Source of the DNA: CAWDLX01 sp046728155
GTDB taxonomy: Bacteria > Actinomycetota > Actinomycetes > Mycobacteriales > Micromonosporaceae
DNA: 15,784 nucleotides
Assembly: GCA_046728155.1 (NCBI GenBank)
Contig: JBKPDY010000159.1
Span: 1-15,784, forward strand
Reading direction: 5' to 3'
Every line of letters starts with the position of its first letter. Positions within the stretch are counted from its first letter, which is position 1. Made by a program: the position numbers and the translations under genes. Positions 13,657 to 15,784 of the stretch are shown piece after piece. A model generated the notes under the pieces. The model did not search any database. It saw nothing but the letters and a program-made list of their open reading frames with translations, and was not told the DNA's origin.

Positions 13657-14199
13657 GGCTCTCCTCGCGTAAGGGAACTCGGTCGGGCGAATGTCGAGTG
13701 TCAGGGTTGTGTCATATGGGAGCTGACTGTCCAGCGTGCTCGCGCACCAATGCCGCACAGGGGCTAGACCGGGGTTGCGTCGGCGGGCCGAGACTGTGTG
13801 GGAAATTGTTTGGGCTCACATAGACCTTCTGCAATCAACCAAAGTACACAGCTTCACGACTCTTTGGCTGATTCTTTGTCGGACCGACGTCCTTGATCTA
13901 GCGAACGTCCGCCAGCCGCAGTCATTCGGCTACTTGGAGACTTCCCGCAGGATCGCTGTGTGGCCAGCGTAGGTCCAGGTGCTCTGCGATCGGCTCCCGG
14001 ATTGATACTGCCCGGCGGCATTTGATGTGTCTTATGGCCTGCCGAGCTGATCAGCCTGCTGCAAAAGGCCGGGGCCTTGGTCTCAGGCGACGTACCTTAG
14101 GAGCCTCGTTTCCTTGTGGAACGCATCCATCCAAAACACCTGCGAACGGTACTTTCGATAGATGCAGCCGCTTTTAGAGATCATTCGCGCCTTGCCGCG
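13657..14199. other. Gene-free stretch, less GC-rich
   Basis: No full gene was seen. A short open piece before TAG near 14098 reads PAELISLLQKAGALVSGDVP and could be a protein tail, but a stop lies six codons upstream of it. The plus-strand frame 14116-14316 mostly mirrors the NUDIX gene on the other strand. Confidence 0.35.
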
Positions 14200-14667
14200 T
14201 CAGCCGATAAGTGGCTCCACGTTTCGCTCATAGCCGCGATCGATCCAGAGTCGCATAGATGGATGGATGGGAAGCTCGTCCAGTTCGGCGTGATCGATCC
14301 ACCGAGTTTCGGATGACTCTTCACTTGGGTTTACCTCGCCGCCGCCATGTGCCGGGCGCGGAAGCAGATTGAGAACTGCTGCCGAACCTCGCCGTCGCTG
14401 AACTCCACCACGTGGTTCGGGTTGGTGTAGATCCCGACAGGGCCGGTCACCTCGATGTCGACGCCGGTCTCCTCGCGCGTCTCCCGGACGGCCGTCTCAG
14501 CGATGTACTCGCCGATCTCCTGGCCGCCTCCGGGCAATGCCATAGGTCGTTGTCAGTGGGATGAGCAGCACTCGACCTTGCGTGTCGGTCACGAACACCG
14601 TGCCGGCCAGGACGATGCTGTTCGTTGGCGGAGCGTCGGGATCGGTGGAGTACTCTATTCGCGCCAT
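14200..14667 (-). pseudogene. NUDIX hydrolase, three one-base frameshifts
   Basis: Read from ATG 14667, the protein opens MARIEYSTDPDAPPTNSIVL and AGTVFVTDTQGRVLLI. It must shift to PTDNDLW (about 14550), again to ALPGGGQEIGEYIAETAVRE, and once more near 14340 to GGEVNPSEESSETRWIDHAE, LDELPIHPSMRLWIDRGYER and NVEPLIG, stopping at 14200-14202. The NUDIX box GX5EX7REUXEEXGU is complete (G GQEIG E YIAETAV RE T R EE T G V). Repaired length is about 156 residues, normal for NUDIX hydrolases of nucleoside-diphosphate-linked substrates. Each shift is a one-base loss and together they restore the original frame. It follows creatininase by 47 bases and belongs to that operon. Confidence 0.8.
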
Positions 14668-14714
14668 CGGATCGCCCCACACCCATTCACGTCAGAACTC
14701 TCAACCCGTTGCAG

Positions 14715-15422
14715 TCACGGCCGCGCGGCCAGCCGCTGGAACGACGTTTGAAGGCTCGCAATCACCCGACGGCCCTTTTCCTCTGTTCCCAATGACGGTA
14801 TGCCGATCACGCCCGACTTCGTGTACTCGCTGATGCCATGCGTCAGAAGGCCGGGGCGGTCGTCCGCGATCCAGTCCGATGTCTCGTAGCCGGAGCGCAA
14901 CAGGCTCGGTTGTACGGCAAGGAGGATAGACACCTCCAGTTCGCCAGCGTGCATGTCTGTGTGGTCGTCGGTCTCCATGCCGGCTGCGGCCCTGGCCCGT
15001 GCCCAGTCCTGCCCGAGTGGAAACAAGCTCATGACGGGCCCATGGACCGACGTGTACTCCTGGACGACGTTGCTTAGGACGTAGTTGCCGCCGTGGGCGT
15101 TGACGACGACAACGTGGTCCACGCCAGACCGCCTAACTGAGTCGGCCACGTCGGTGACGATGCGACACAGCGTTTGGGAGCCGATGCTGACCGTGCCACG
15201 CCAGTCGGCGTGCTCGTGCGAACAGCTGATCGTAATAGGCGACAGCAGCATCACCCGGTGAGCGGCCGCTATGGCGTTGGCGATCGCGCAGGCCACAACC
15301 GTGTCCGTGGTCAGCGGCAGGTAATCACCGTGCTGCTCGAAGCTGCCCACCGGCAGCAGAGCAACCGACGCATTGCGCTCCCGCTCATCTCGGGCCGTCG
15401 CGGTTGTGAAGTACTCGTTCAC
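14715..15422 (-). CDS. Creatininase-family metal-dependent amidohydrolase
   Basis: This 235-residue protein starts at GTG 15422, preceded by GGAAG. The start is favoured because it overlaps the upstream stop by four bases (GTGA). Metal-binding motifs of the family are all present: LLPVGSFEQHGDYLPLTTD (Glu 29, His 31, Asp 40), SHEHADWRGTVS, VVVVNAHGGN (His 110) and DMHAGELEVS (Glu 161). Members include creatinine amidohydrolase, the mycofactocin protein MftE and riboflavin/F420-related hydrolases; the substrate here is not readable. It is coupled to a TPR-type regulator upstream and followed by a NUDIX gene, an arrangement I associate with streptomycete-type XRE/TPR loci. The frame is intact. 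The longer upstream extension to 15647 is spurious because it overlaps the regulator. Confidence 0.9.
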   Translation of the reverse strand: MNEYFTTATARDERERNASVALLPVGSFEQHGDYLPLTTDTVVACAIANAIAAAHRVMLLSPITISCSHEHADWRGTVSIGSQTLCRIVTDVADSVRRSGVDHVVVVNAHGGNYVLSNVVQEYTSVHGPVMSLFPLGQDWARARAAAGMETDDHTDMHAGELEVSILLAVQPSLLRSGYETSDWIADDRPGLLTHGISEYTKSGVIGIPSLGTEEKGRRVIASLQTSFQRLAARP

Positions 15423-15784
15423 GTCGTGCTTCCTTGTCTGTGGGTCAGCCCTTTGATTCGAGCGTTCAGCTCTGATACTTCCGTCTCGCGCCGCCAGGGC
15501 GCCAGCGTCTCTCGTACTCGGCCAAGCTCCCGAACGGCCCGCGCCGACCGAGCAACTCGGACGGTCGACACCGCGAGTTGGCCGGTCTCGGCCGCTCGCT
15601 CGGCGTCCCCGCGTTCGGCATAGGCCTTTGCCAGTCGCGCCTGACACAGGCCTTGATCTCGTCGCTGGCCGGCTGGCCAGTGATCAAGCGCACGTTCGAA
15701 GATCGGGATGGCTCGTGCCGTCTGACCAAGAATCGCCCAGCAGGCCGCCGCCTCCATCCCCACGTACTCAGGTGAGCAGTAGGG
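15419..15784 (-). CDS. Tetratricopeptide-repeat C-terminal part of a regulator, partial
   Basis: The frame is open from the window edge and ends TGA 15419-15421, giving 121 residues. It shows helical repeats, for example GMEAAACWAILGQTARAIPI with FERAL, and GLCQARLAKAYAERGDAERA with AETGQLAV, followed by SARAVRELGRVRETLAPWR. This is the usual tail of actinobacterial XRE-type regulators with C-terminal TPR domains; the N-terminal helix-turn-helix would lie beyond 15784. Its stop overlaps the creatininase start in GTGA, so translation is probably coupled. It may control this operon. The TPR call is good, the regulator call is inferred from family habit. Confidence 0.78.
   Translation of the reverse strand, partial: PYCSPEYVGMEAAACWAILGQTARAIPIFERALDHWPAGQRRDQGLCQARLAKAYAERGDAERAAETGQLAVSTVRVARSARAVRELGRVRETLAPWRRETEVSELNARIKGLTHRQGSTT

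Noticed and set aside
14055..14100. AAGGCC-GG-GGCCTT as a terminator
   Set aside because: The loop of two bases cannot form and there is no T run; most likely chance in GC-rich DNA.
14116..14316. 66-codon plus-strand ORF with GTG start
   Set aside because: The opposite strand over most of this span encodes the conserved C-terminus of the NUDIX hydrolase, so this frame is its shadow.

Overview
This is a high-GC window with GC-rich third codon positions. Its protein families (acyltransferase 3, HipA/HipB, SHOCT, ISL3 and IS1182-like transposases, an XRE/TPR-type regulator tail followed by a creatininase) point to an actinomycete such as Frankia, Mycobacterium or Streptomyces relatives. That assignment is inference. 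Coding density is low for an actinomycete. Much of the DNA is gene debris: truncated integrase, transposase, P-type ATPase and response-regulator pieces, two 3' halves of tRNA genes, and several genes interrupted by one-base frameshifts. The window looks like an eroded genomic island with layered integrations. Part of the frameshifting could instead be assembly error.

Layout. 1-450 (-): start of a peptidase S51 (PepE-like) gene cut by the window edge. 817-1920 (+): acyltransferase 3. 1921-2347: tyrosine integrase C-terminus followed by a tRNA 3' half, a classic attachment-site scar. 2836-3740 (+): a tight two-gene operon of unrecognised membrane proteins with a hairpin behind it. 3878-4030: frameshifted remnant of an actinobacterial protein tail. 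4409-4894 (+): small membrane protein of the type often mislabelled FliP. 5121-5324 (+): C-terminal scrap of a cation P-type ATPase. 5436-5845 (-): IS1182-like transposase and excisionase-like scraps. 6342-6721 (+): a His-rich mini-ORF and a SHOCT protein. 7057-7770 (+): membrane-anchored protein with a HxHxH motif, then a long hairpin and a second tRNA 3' half. 8124-8948 (-): broken conserved hypothetical gene fused to an ISL3 transposase remnant. 9140-9514 (+): secreted protein. 9727-10029 (+): ABM-like monooxygenase-fold protein. 10270-11067 (-): hipB, truncated hipA, then a response-regulator scrap, with a palindrome-rich promoter upstream of hipB. 11335-11430 (-): IS3-type OrfA scrap. 11559-11960: palindrome, three stable hairpins and a textbook intrinsic terminator with no protein gene, a candidate structured RNA. 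12240-12862 (+): conserved hypothetical broken by a frameshift and a stop. 13039-13656 (-): four-TM membrane protein. 14200-15784 (-): operon of a TPR regulator tail, a creatininase-family amidohydrolase and a frameshifted NUDIX hydrolase.

How the genes may work together. The membrane pair at 2836-3740, the FliP-like protein, the P-type ATPase scrap, the SHOCT protein and the HxHxH protein lie within 5 kb between the two tRNA scars and may descend from one metal- or redox-related cargo module; this is inference. The right-end operon reads as regulator, creatininase, NUDIX. The first two genes overlap by 4 nt, which suggests translational coupling.
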